Source of the DNA: Calonectria ilicicola
Taxonomy: Eukaryota > Ascomycota > Sordariomycetes > Hypocreales > Nectriaceae
Reading direction: 5' to 3'
Assembly: GCA_020809705.1 (NCBI GenBank)
Contig: CP085826.1
Span: 7,316,001 to 7,380,000, forward strand
DNA: 64,000 nucleotides
Notes under the pieces: model-generated
Database searches by the model: none
Told to the model about the DNA's origin: nothing
What the model saw: only the letters and a program-made list of their open reading frames with translations
In this document: one piece after another, positions 35,950 to 45,832 of the stretch
Numbering within the stretch: the stretch's first letter is position 1
Layout: each line of letters begins with the position of its first letter
Made by a program: the position numbers and the translations under genes

Positions 35950-36570
35950 ATGGTGCGACATTCCTTTGCAGGTATCTTAATCATTTGCCTTGTGTGCGTT
36001 GCACATTTGGTCTCGGCGCAACTCGAGCTGGCTGCGAATAAATCCAATTCGACAATTGACGCCGGGCTCGAGAAAGTAATCGCTCGAGACGTGCCACTCG
36101 AGGCAGATTCGAAGCCCAAGAATGACGAGGTGAAGGCGATTCCCGCACGGGTGGACGTACGATGCCGGTACCAAAAAGTAGTGTGGCGCCCCAAGTCAAA
36201 GCACTACTTTTACAAGATATTTCTGGCACCAAACGGCGAGGAATTCCTGAATTGGTGTGGGAAGCTCGAAAAAGCGATACAGTCTACCTGCCGAGACAAG
36301 TTTGGCGTCCTTCTGGAGCCGAAGTACATCAACTTTGCGCGATGCGACTTGAACTCATACGACGAGCTCAACGGACAATGGGGCTTCACGGCTGCGATTG
36401 AACTTTCCAACTGGAACGACCACAAGAAGGACACCAACTACGCCAACAGGCCATGTATGGAGGCTGCCATCGAGGCCGCTGCGAACGAGGCGACTGTTGA
36501 TTGGCTGGCGGGCGGCGGCGAAAAGTGCCAGAAGATTGACGGGCGACAATATCGGTTGACATACGGCTGA
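35950..36570 (+). CDS. Small secreted cysteine-containing protein (unknown function)
   Basis: Single exon, 206 residues. The N-terminus is a clear signal peptide (GILIICLVCVAHLVSA, cleavage near residue 23). The mature part has six cysteines (in VRCRYQ, NWCGKL, STCRDK, ARCDLN, RPCMEA and EKCQKI), enough for three disulfides, and no membrane helix. I know no domain that matches. Size, secretion and even cysteine number fit the general profile of fungal secreted effector-like or defence proteins, but that is an inference. It lies 0.6 kb downstream of a secreted hydrolase on the same strand. Confidence 0.75.
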   Translation: MVRHSFAGILIICLVCVAHLVSAQLELAANKSNSTIDAGLEKVIARDVPLEADSKPKNDEVKAIPARVDVRCRYQKVVWRPKSKHYFYKIFLAPNGEEFLNWCGKLEKAIQSTCRDKFGVLLEPKYINFARCDLNSYDELNGQWGFTAAIELSNWNDHKKDTNYANRPCMEAAIEAAANEATVDWLAGGGEKCQKIDGRQYRLTYG

Positions 36571-36910
36571 GGAACGGGAATTGGGGACGAGAACGGGGAC
36601 GGGGAGGAACTTTTGGGGGCTTCCCGTATAGAATTAGGGAACTTTTGAATTGACCCATTCTATATTCGCAAAGATGCGACGCCAATGGCAATAACGGTGT
36701 AGTAATTATCGCCGCATTCCCAGCGTGTAGCCCTTCAGAAGCCGTAGACAGCCGCTAACTAGTGGGGGTTCCCAACGCAGTGGACCCCTGTCGGCCCCAC
36801 TGTCAGCGAGCTCTTCCAGTGGGCTGCCCCAGTGAGATGCCCCAGTGAGCTGCCCAGATCAGACGGACCGGCCTGAGAGCTGCCCCGCAGCAGCAGCTTC
36901 CGTCATTCTC
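36571..36910. promoter_or_regulatory. 5' flank of Xaa-Pro aminopeptidase gene
   Basis: 340 bp with repeated CAGTG(A/G)G(A/C)TGCCC-like units at about 36818-36855. No TATA box is obvious. Confidence 0.3.
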
Positions 36911-38825
36911 ATGGCTCCCGGTCCTGTTATCAAGCTGGCGGCGGTGGCCACTCCCACCATGGCGGGGTCACGTCTCACAGCAGCTTGTCGTTGGGCTCTC
37001 CTCTCTCGTCCAACCTCTCGTTCAACATCATTGATCTCGACGTCGAATCCGGCCTCGAGTTTCTCTCGCTGCGCCACCCGATCTCGATCCTACTTGTCGC
37101 TTGCCAGCTGCGCTCGTCGCTCTGGTCCTTATCGCCTGCAGCTCCCCCGAAGCTACACCACTACCACTGCCACTGCCACTACCGCTGTCCCTACAAACGC
37201 CTCCAACATGGTCGCCGAAGACTACGAGACGGTCCTCAAGGGCAAATACCCCGGCAAGGCGCACGCCAAGCGCGTCGTCGAGCTCATTGCTGAGAAGAAC
37301 CCCGCCACTAATGGCGTCCTCTATCTTGAGGGTCGCATGACCAAGATGATTGAGGATAACGACGAGCCCGAGCACTTCCGGTATGTCTCAGATCCCCTCA
37401 CGGCACGCGATGCCCTCACTGACACACCTGCACCATAGCCAGCGCCGATACTTTTACTACCTCACCGGCTGCAACCTCGCCGACTCACACTACATCTACG
37501 ACATCCAAACCGGAAAGGCGACTCTGTTTATCCCCCCAATCGACCCCGATAGCGTCATTTGGTCTGGTCTTCCCGTCAGCATCGAGGAGGCTCTCCAGCG
37601 ATATGACGTAGACGAGGTCAAGTACACCACCGATGTCAACGCCACTCTCGCCGGCCTCGGTGCTCGCGATTCCGGCTCGACTGTCTTTGCCATTGCGAAC
37701 CAAGTTTCCGACCATGTTACATTCCTAGAGTTTGGCGCCAAGGATTTTGGCCTCCTCAAGCCTGCCATCGAGGTTGCTCGTGTGGTCAAGGATGAGTTTG
37801 AGGTGGCCTTGATCCGCAAGGCGAACCAGGTGTCTGACGTTGCCCACCAGGCCGTCGTCAAGAACACCCTCAAGGCCAAGAACGAGCAGGAGCTCGAGGC
37901 CATCTTCATAGAGCGATGCGTTGCCCATGGCGCCAAGGAGATGGCTTACAGCCCCATCTTTGCCAGTGGACGTGCTGCCGCTACCCTCCACTATGTCAAG
38001 AATGATGAGCCGCTAGATGGCAAGCTAAACCTCTTGCTCGATGGAGGTGCCGAGTGGAACAACTATGCCGCTGATATTGTGAGTGACAACGCGCCTGTCT
38101 CATTGTATTCACACACAGGGCTAACAGATATACTAGACCAGAACCTTTCCCCTCTCGGGCAAGTTTACCAAGGAGTCTCGAGACATTTATGACATCGTCC
38201 TTAGGATGCAAAAGGAGTGCACCGAGGTGTTGAAGGAGGGTGTGCTTTGGGATGATGTTCATCTGCTTGCTCACAAGATTGCCATTGAAGGCCTTCTCTC
38301 AATTGGCATCCTCAAGGGCGACAAGGACGAGATTCTCAAGGCCCGCACCAGCGTCGCCTTCTTCCCCCACGGCCTGGGCCACTACCTGGGCATGGACACA
38401 CATGACACTGGTGGTAACCCCAACTACAGCGACGAGGACAAGTTGTTCCGCTACCTCCGAGTGCGCGGCAAGCTGCCCAGCGGGAGCGTAGTGACTGTTG
38501 AGCCCGGCGTGAGTGTACTGTCAATGCGAGGGCAACCGCTAGCATGCTAACTGTTGCAGATTTACTTTTGCGACTTTATTATCGCTCCCTATCTGAAAGA
38601 CCCCGCGCACAGCAAGTATATTGACGCTAGCGTCCTGGAAAAGTACAAGGATGTTGGCGGAGTTCGGTGAGTATTCAATGCTTGCATTTCAGTGCTGAAG
38701 ACAGGTCTGACAATTCATCTTGCAGAATCGAGGACAACATTCTCATTACAAAGACGGGTTACGAGAATTTGACAACGGTGCCCAAGGAGGCTGCTGAGCT
38801 AGAGGCCTTGATTGTCGGAAATTAA
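36911..38825 (+). CDS. pepP: Xaa-Pro aminopeptidase / prolidase-type metallopeptidase (M24B)
   Basis: Removes the N-terminal residue before proline, or splits Xaa-Pro dipeptides, using two metal ions. Five exons, 36911-37380, 37439-38078, 38137-38508, 38560-38666 and 38726-38825; 562 residues with all phases closing. The catalytic domain shows metal-ligand segments [40 protein letters not shown] and RIEDNILIT. The first 99 residues are Arg/Ser-rich and nearly free of acidic residues, like a mitochondrial presequence. An internal ATG at 37208 ([22 protein letters not shown]) matches the usual cytosolic start of fungal PEPP proteins. So one gene may give both forms; alternatively only the internal start is used. 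Confidence 0.9.
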
Positions 38826-39244
38826 ACCAAGAAATAAAAAGAAAGCAGTGACGTTGGATTCGGATCATCATGGCGTTGCAACAAAAGAAGCAAGCCGGGT
38901 CAGTCAGAAACCATAGAAACGAGTAATACAGCCACGGCAACTGCGAGCCGTCATGAGACTCCAATTGATTGAATCGTAGCACAGCGCACAATACAATGTC
39001 TGATAGACATGTGGCGATGGGGTGATATCGCAGTACCGTGCGATCGGAGCGACAACCCCTGAACACACACGGTGCCGTTTTCTTGGCCAATTCTTGGCTC
39101 AGGATGGCATGGGTCGTGTCTCATTTTACCAGCGGTAGGCGGCCTCTATCGTATCGCCATCGGAGAGGGAGCGCAAAAATGGACTCGTAACATTTCCCCA
39201 TCCCTTTTGCTTCCCCGTAAACAAGTAAATACACACAAGAAAAC
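38826..39244. other. Intergenic region
   Basis: 3' flank of the peptidase gene (AATAAA 8 nt after the stop) and promoter of the next gene. Nothing else recognised. Confidence 0.35.
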
Positions 39245-41116
39245 ATGGGCACGCGGGCAGACTGGGCGGCCAGATACCAAGAGGCATTGCCGTCGCCTCC
39301 ACCACCGCCGATTTCTCCTCCGCCAGCGTACTCCGGGCCAGCGTACTCTGGGCCAGCCTACACAGAGCCCTCCCTCTACGGACCCTCCAGCGCATCCCCA
39401 TCCCTGGCTCCGCCTGAGCCGATACGTCCGCTCCGGCCCGTGAGGTCAGCGACAAACCTTAGCGGAGCGCATCCCCGCCAGGAGTCTGGCTTTGTCGATG
39501 GCCAAGGAAGCTTGCAGGTCGACTTTGTTGTCGATCCTCTGTCCCGCCAGTCGTCGCTGAGCCCGCAGCCCGACCACGAGATCCGACGCGTCAAGAGCTC
39601 GTCGGCCCTGTCCGCCGCCACGTCCCAGGACCAGGCGCCAAAGGACCAGTCCAAGTGGAAGGCCGCCCTGGGAGAGGCTCAGTACTTTGCTGGTGGTCTC
39701 ATTAGCCATCCTGCCGAGTCGACGAAGCATTTCACCATTATCCGTCACTCTCATGCGCTGGTATGGTACCGTGGCCCGTCCACTTCGGTGCCCATCACCA
39801 TTCTCTCCGATGAGCCGCTGCCGCCAAGTAGGACTATATGGCTGCAGCAAAAGGGCTTCTCGGGCAACATGGGAATGTCCCTCAAGGCCATGATGGGTAG
39901 TAATGGAAATTGGATCAATGTTACTCCAGCCACCAAGGCTGCTGCTGAACACATCCAGCCAAATGAAGAACGTGCTATCCAGCGGGACTTGAAGAGGTTC
40001 TTCAAAAAGGCTGGAGGAAGGGCCAGAAAGCACATCGCCAGAGAGACTCACATTGTCCGAATCCCTGCCGCCGCTACCGACGGCTACTTTCGTCTCGTTA
40101 TGAGTGAAAATGAGGAAAGCAAAAAGGTGCTCTGCGGAAGCCCCGTGTTCCGGATCGCCAGCACCTCCACCGATGCTAGCTCCGTTAGGGGCTCGAGTCT
40201 CAGCACAATGCCGCTAGAACTGGGTGTCAAAGTGGCAACCACCATTGGTCAGCAGGTTGTGAATAAATACACTGGCGTTGCAGGAGCAGTCATTCAAAAG
40301 GGCACGAAAAGGATCCCGACCAAGGCCATCACAAAGGCTGTGGGCACTGCGTACAAAACTACGGGGCTCAGCGACGCTGTCAATGAGAGCTGGAAAAATG
40401 GAAAAGCAGGCCGTTACGATCCTATTGCAGGAGGTCCTCTGCCTGATGGGCCGCTAGAAGTTATTGGTGCTGAGACAGGCCCCGAGCCTCCGTTCCCCTT
40501 CAAATTCGCTGGCAAAGTGGTGCGCGGCACCGGTATCTCGGTTAGGGAGCTCGGGATACCTACCGCGAACCTTGGCGAGGTTCCCGATGAGGTCAAGATG
40601 CGCATGTCTGGCGTCTTTGCGGCCTGGGCGTGTATCCAACCGCAGCCGGGCCTCGAGGACATTTCCGGAGATTGGTACGAAGCCATTGTCACGATTGCCC
40701 CTCTGCGAAACGCAGCTCCAGGCGTTGTGCAAAAGAACAAGGTTGCCGTCCACATTATCAATGATTTCGAAGACGTTGTGTTCTATGATGCGCGGCTAAA
40801 AGTTATGCTAATGGGATACTTGCATCCATGGGCCCAGGAGCATTCCAACGAAACGCTGATTCAGGAACACGGCCAGGATGTCATGACCACTCTCGCTAGC
40901 TTAGGGCGCGAGGCTTGGGCGCCGCAGGAAGCTAGGGCGACTATGCAAATAATGAAGGGCGAAAAGACCTTTTCGGATAGACTAAACGATGTCACGGGCA
41001 TGGTGCAGAACCGCGTGGATAGACTCCCGCTACACCTAGCCGGTGTGAGGTCAGAATCGAACTTGATGCGAGATCAAGTATATGGTAACGGCGGACTTTG
41101 GATCCCAAGGTGTTGA
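39245..41116 (+). CDS. Protein with divergent, probably inactive riboflavin-kinase-like domain
   Basis: Single exon, 623 residues. Residues 1-140 are Pro/Ser-rich with short repeats (PPAYSGPAYSGPAYTEP). Residues of about 150-310 form a conserved fungal region with unknown fold (YFAGGLISHPAESTKHFTIIRHS, IWLQQKGFSGNMGMSLKAMMG, HIVRIPAAATDGYFRLVM). Residues of about 418-560 follow the riboflavin kinase fold: GKVVRGTGISVRELGIPTANL has the glycine loop and the PTAN metal/ATP motif, and YEAIVTIAP, VAVHII, DFEDVVFYDARLKVMLMGYLHP match later strands. In active enzymes the position before Thr/Val-His-Ile is Glu; here it is Ala501. So ATP and flavin folds are kept but catalysis is probably lost. Relatives are often annotated as LipA/NB-ARC proteins, which I do not support. 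Confidence 0.8.
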   Translation: MGTRADWAARYQEALPSPPPPPISPPPAYSGPAYSGPAYTEPSLYGPSSASPSLAPPEPIRPLRPVRSATNLSGAHPRQESGFVDGQGSLQVDFVVDPLSRQSSLSPQPDHEIRRVKSSSALSAATSQDQAPKDQSKWKAALGEAQYFAGGLISHPAESTKHFTIIRHSHALVWYRGPSTSVPITILSDEPLPPSRTIWLQQKGFSGNMGMSLKAMMGSNGNWINVTPATKAAAEHIQPNEERAIQRDLKRFFKKAGGRARKHIARETHIVRIPAAATDGYFRLVMSENEESKKVLCGSPVFRIASTSTDASSVRGSSLSTMPLELGVKVATTIGQQVVNKYTGVAGAVIQKGTKRIPTKAITKAVGTAYKTTGLSDAVNESWKNGKAGRYDPIAGGPLPDGPLEVIGAETGPEPPFPFKFAGKVVRGTGISVRELGIPTANLGEVPDEVKMRMSGVFAAWACIQPQPGLEDISGDWYEAIVTIAPLRNAAPGVVQKNKVAVHIINDFEDVVFYDARLKVMLMGYLHPWAQEHSNETLIQEHGQDVMTTLASLGREAWAPQEARATMQIMKGEKTFSDRLNDVTGMVQNRVDRLPLHLAGVRSESNLMRDQVYGNGGLWIPRC

Positions 41117-41155
41117 ACGAGGAAGATGAGCTTTGTCATTATTATTAATAGACGT

Positions 41156-41161
41156 AATAAA
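41156..41161 (+). terminator. Poly(A) signal-like AATAAA
   Basis: AATAAA about 40 nt after the stop of the riboflavin-kinase-like gene, followed by AT-rich DNA; a fitting place for 3' end formation. Signals in fungi are loose, so confidence is modest. Confidence 0.35.
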
Positions 41162-41323
41162 AGCAGCATAGCGGATGTATAAACTTCAGGTATTTGTAGT
41201 ATTAAGCTGTAATCTTAGATTTAATTTATTCTTATTCTCTTACTAGTCTTACTCTTTAGCATACAAATATCATGACCATCCCATATCCATGCATGTATCC
41301 AAGACAATGTATTTGATTTCATT

Positions 41324-43414
41324 CTAAATCTTGCCCCTCTCAAGGAACTTGTTGGGGATATCTACATACTTGCTGCGAATATACTCGCACAAGTTCTTGC
41401 CCAAGCTATCAAAGCTCGACGTCGAGTTGAAGCCTCGGTCAAGATGGTCCTTGAGCAGGAAGTGCACGGCTCGGATGTTGGGCATCTCGCAGCGGTCAAT
41501 CTGGCGACCCGCGTCGTCCTTGCCGAGAAGTTCTCGCATCTTTGTGGTTGAGAGGACGGTTCGGAGCCAGTCCCACTCGTCCTCATGACGAACAAACAGA
41601 CCAAGATTGGCGTTGCTAGACTTGTCACCGGACCTGCCCATGACAACCCAGCCCAGAGGACCCCGGGTTGTAGGGCCAAATGAGGACAAGTCAGCAGGGT
41701 TTGAAGTCTCAGCCTGTGAGGGCTGCTCCCGGGCGAATTCTTGTGTCTTGGCCGGAGGAAGAATCCTCTTGACCGTGCCGTCGGGCAGATGAGCAGTCTC
41801 CTCAACAAAGCTCTGCGGCATCAAAGACACCCAGTACTCGAAAAACGGCCGGCCGACAGCCGTGCGCATGTCGGGCGCCATGGTGCCGCCGGGGTACGAC
41901 TGCAGCAGGTTCTCGATGCAGAAGCGTGCAAAGGAACCACGATCCGAGTCAACAAAGCTGCTGCCGGCGAGGAGCTCATCGTCGCGCGTCTGCGCGAAGA
42001 TGCGCAGGTCGACGGTGGCCTCCTCCTGCGACTGCGGGTTCTCAGGGATTGCGCCGGCAATCATGAACTTGAGACAGGAAAACTTGTCGAGATACTTGCC
42101 CATGCGGGCCTTTGTCTGGCGCTCGATCATGGCAGCTTTTTCTTCAACGTCGAGGCCAGTAAGATAAAAGTGGAACTCGGCCTGCCAACCGCCCTTGGCT
42201 GTGATGCCAACTGCGACATACATGATTAGCGGCAGTTCGGAAACTACAAGGAGGGTGGTTTCTGGTTTACTTACCTTTAGTGGTGGGAGGCGCAGGAAGG
42301 CCCTTGATACCGGAGACTCGGACGGCATTCTTGCCAACTTGTTCCAGCTTAACGTCTTCAATGGAAGCGGTCACGTCTGAGTTGTAATACAATGGACCCT
42401 GGATCTCATACAACAGCTGACTTGCAATGGTGGCTGTGTTGACGAGACCATCTTTACCCTGTTCCATGGTGATGACCGCCTCCCCGTTGGCTTCAATCGA
42501 GGCAATGGGGTATCCCATGTCGAGATCGTTGACACCCAGGTCCTTGAAACCTGAGTAGTAACCACCAGTGGCATAAGTTGAGCACTCAATGATGTGGCCC
42601 ACCATCAAAGCTGATGCGAGCTCAGTGACATGCTCTTCACGGTTCCATCCCCACCACCACATGGCGGCGCCGACGGTGACGGATGCATCGGCGACTCGGC
42701 CACATAGGACGATATCAGCGCCGGCTTTGAAGCACTCGGCGATGCCGGTACCGCCAAGGTAGCATTGTGCGCAGACTGGCTCAAAGCCCCATTCTTGGAT
42801 GGGCTTGTTGGCCGGGAGGTTCAAGAACGGCTCCCCTTGGACACAGTTAGTGATATATTTCTTTCTTATAGTGCATTTAGACATACCCTTCTTGTAGAGA
42901 TCCAAGACAGCATCGGTGACGTCGTCTCCATCGACCACGCCGACTTTCAAGTCCACGCCGTGCTTCTTGATGAGCTCCTTGACAGCATCTGCAAGGCCGT
43001 GAACATCCGAGGCGCCAGCATTGACGGCCACCTTTGTGCCCTTCTTTGCGAGCCATGGAATAGCGGGATCAAACTCTTCTAGAAAGTAGGGCTCATATCC
43101 CTTGGCCACAACCGTGGAGCCAGTGGCCATTTTGCGGTTGGCAAGCCTGTCTCGCTTGTCCGATCCTCGGAGAGTCATGTTACACTCACTCATCCAATCG
43201 CCAGTTATTACATCGACTTCCTCGTTCTTTGCCATGTCTTCCATGGCTCGCTTTCGGTCGTAGACACCTGATGCATGTCAGCTTTGGAGTCATGGTTCAT
43301 CATCAGGAACTTACCTCCGGAACATCCTGCAATACGGATGGGGCGCGACGAGGGCACACCAAGTCGCAGGCCACTGCCGTTTGTTGCATGGTCACTGGTA
43401 GCTGAAGGAGCCAT
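41324..43414 (-). CDS. AtuA-family (DUF1446) protein 1
   Basis: Acyclic terpene utilisation family protein, reaction unknown. Exons (minus) are 43414-43315, 43267-42887, 42835-42275 and 42210-41324; 642 residues. The N-terminal AtuA domain shows RIAGCSGG, VDVITGDWMSE, VAVNAGASD, ADIVLCGRVADAS, GHIIECSTYATGGYYSGF and LLYEIQGPLYYNSDV. The C-terminal small domain has GRSGDKSSNANLGLF and CEMPNIRAVHFLLKDHLDRG. The second intron (51 nt) has no in-frame stop, so retention would insert 17 residues. It ends ERGKI, at best a weak peroxisomal signal. An 11-bp motif shared with other cluster genes lies about 220 bp upstream. It marks the left edge of the catabolic cluster; the gene next to it (39245) looks unrelated. 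Confidence 0.93.
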
Positions 43415-44647
43415 TTTGGATAACTGTAGTGAATGGGTGAAGGTCAAAGAATGGAAACGAGAGTATACCTCATGGACCCTGAGACATTATATGCCAACAG
43501 ATTACAATGCCCACAAAATCCAAAATAGTACACAAAGAGGCATTATCCAATTAGTCCAGCCCATCTGTCACAGGTCCAACACTGCATTGTGGCGATGTGA
43601 TGATTACGGCTCTCTGCCTCCCAGGATGACGCTAATGATTCAGCGGAGGGTCAGGCACACTGTCTATCGTGCATTGCGGGGATTCGAGCTCGCTGCCCCT
43701 CACTCCAGGGTTCTATGGGCTTGGGGAAAATGATATACGAGGATGATGAACCATTGGTAAGACGATCCAGCATATCTAGGATCTAGCCGATCTGATAGAA
43801 TTACCCACGCTATGTTTTATCGCTGCCGAATCTTACTTACTCGTATTCGAGGCGTGTACAGTACAATCTTTGAAAGATTGTGACCCTCTACCTCTTCTCG
43901 CCATCTTCCAGCCGAACTATGAATAAACAAATAAAATAAAATAAAATTAAAATAAATAAATTAGATATATAATTTTACCATTTATTTCATTTATTTACTT
44001 TTTTTACCATGACGTCGAAATTCTAACGCGGTTAACTTCTGTGCTGGTGAAGATGAAGTCACCGGGCACAATCTTTCAAAGGGTGTGTATTGTAACAAGG
44101 ACTACCAGTATTTCGGCACTCGGTTGGACCAGGATATCCTCCATTAACATGCCGAACGTTGGAAAATGAATGTAACCATATTGAAACATCGTCAATATCT
44201 CCGATAAGGAAGCCTGTACTCTCATCCTTTTGGTTGCCATGATGACTCATCATGAAATAGAAGTAACAAGACAGCGAGTTGACTCGAATTTGGCTTACAG
44301 TGTGCAATTTTCAAAAGACACACTCATGGCTGCATCATATTTCTTCTTGTTTCTTCGTTTTGCTTTTTCGCACAAAAATATTCGGATGGACTCGTAAATT
44401 AATTTATACCACACGCGCAGGCGCAGACGTTGCAACTCACCATCTCTCATCAGATCTTAGCAGTGCATTTGTTTTAATCTTGAACATTGAGACTTCAATT
44501 AAACATGCTAAATAAAATGTATTACCTGGTATACTATAGTCCCTATACCTTGCCATCGCATCCAGCAGGCAGGAATATTCGGACTGCTCCTGAGGCGACC
44601 TGCCTCTTACAGCGCAGCGGATATCCAAACAAAAACATATTCTAGCT
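43415..44647. other. Intergenic region with AT-rich core and small inverted repeat
   Basis: The promoter side of AtuA-1 carries a cluster motif at 43632. Around 43920-44010 the DNA is nearly pure A/T with repeated AAATAAA units. This core is flanked by an inverted pair, CTTTGAAAGATTGTGACC at about 43870-43887 and its near-complement GGCACAATCTTTCAAAG at about 44066-44082. No gene is supported. Confidence 0.45.
43632..43642 (-). promoter_or_regulatory. Cluster motif TGAATCATTAG, copy 1
   Basis: Read on the minus strand, about 220 bp upstream of the AtuA-1 start. It is identical to the copies at 47779, 53001 and 54842. Confidence 0.6.
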
Positions 44648-45404
44648 TTAGTCCTTGTAAAGATATCCATCCTTCTTCCTAAGCACGTGATGCTTCAATC
44701 CCGTTCTCAAGTGTTTCGTGTTGGCAATGCTCTCTTGAATTGCCTTGCTGGGAACATGTACGTCTTTCAAGTACTCGGGGCTCTCGTATGCCTCAGCTGC
44801 AAATAGGCGGTTTTCCTGCTTTGGATCTCTCAAAATTCCGTACATCAAGGTTCCCGTCTCATCGCGACTTGTCTTCGCTACTGCATCCCAGTATGGGAGC
44901 GATGTGTCGACACCGCCAGGAACGTAGTCGAGCTCAGCAAAGAGAACATGCGGATCTCCAAGATCCTGCACTTCGGGTCGGATATGTCGAGAATCCGGAA
45001 GGTACTCCAAGACAAACATTTCGGGTTTAGTGCCGGGCTCTAGCACCTTTTCCTCGGCGAGCCACTGTTCGGCGGATTTCACTGAAGGGAGGGACATGTG
45101 CTCGTCGAATGCTGCTTGATCGGCGTATCTGGCTGTGTCAGCGGTGTCGCTTGGACAGGTTTTAGCACTTACTCCTCAATTGCATAAACGGTGGTGGAAT
45201 CATCTTCGCGCGGGATGAAGGAAGCATATTTCAAGGTCCCCGGCTCATTTCTCTGTGCGGAACCCGCTAGAACCCGTAACCTGTCGAGCAGCTGTAATTG
45301 AGGTTAGCAGTGAACCGTTGGATGATGAAGGGTGAACATGCTTGGTCACGGCGGGTCTCGTCGACCAAGGTCAATCGCGCAAAAATGAAAATTCTCTTGG
45401 ACAT
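44648..45404 (-). CDS. Tandem ABM-domain protein (antibiotic-biosynthesis-monooxygenase-like)
   Basis: Small alpha+beta barrel oxygenase-type or dimeric ferredoxin-fold protein. Exons (minus) are 45404-45342, 45291-45173 and 45128-44648; 220 residues. Two ABM units are seen: IFIFARLTLVDETRRDQ with NEPGTLKYA and YAIEEYADQAAFDEHMSLPSV, then VLFAELDYVPGG with DETGTLMYGILRD and FAAEAYESPEYLKDVHVPS. The first intron (50 nt) needs a GC donor (CAA/GCATGT) with a perfect GCTAAC branch site and CAG acceptor; only this choice keeps the first ABM strand in frame. ABM proteins oxidise or isomerise aromatic or quinoid compounds without cofactors, or simply bind them. It lies just downstream of the CoA ligase gene on the same strand, inside the cluster. 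Confidence 0.82.
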
Positions 45405-45832
45405 TGTCGATGATCACAAAGATAAACAAAAAAAAGAGAGGCCAAGATTGGAAGAAGGGCGAATTGGCGATGCTGTTCTCTCTTGTTGACATTGTCGTCA
45501 TAGGGTGGGGCACGTGAGCTTGGTAGGCTACCCCTCATATGGTATTGGGACATCTTACCCGAAACATCTGCTGTGCCATAAAATTGATTTTAGAAAGCCG
45601 CGGTATGCGGTGTCCATTTCCGTTCAACCGTAAATAGTGCTTCATTTTAGCTTTCTTGGCCAATATATGCGTCCATTCGATCTGCCCCATAGCAACGCGA
45701 TCTCGCTACCCTACAGACAAGTTGACACTGTTGTGTCATGCACGTCGAGACGACTCTGCTCTTAAGATGAGAGCCTTGGTGTCAATTGAGGATGAAATAT
45801 GTAGTAATTGTATAGCTTTGTATAAAAATGGA
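45405..45832. other. Ligase 3' flank and ABM gene promoter
   Basis: 428 bp on the minus strand between the ligase stop and the ABM start. No TGAATCATTAG motif and no further gene seen. Confidence 0.35.
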
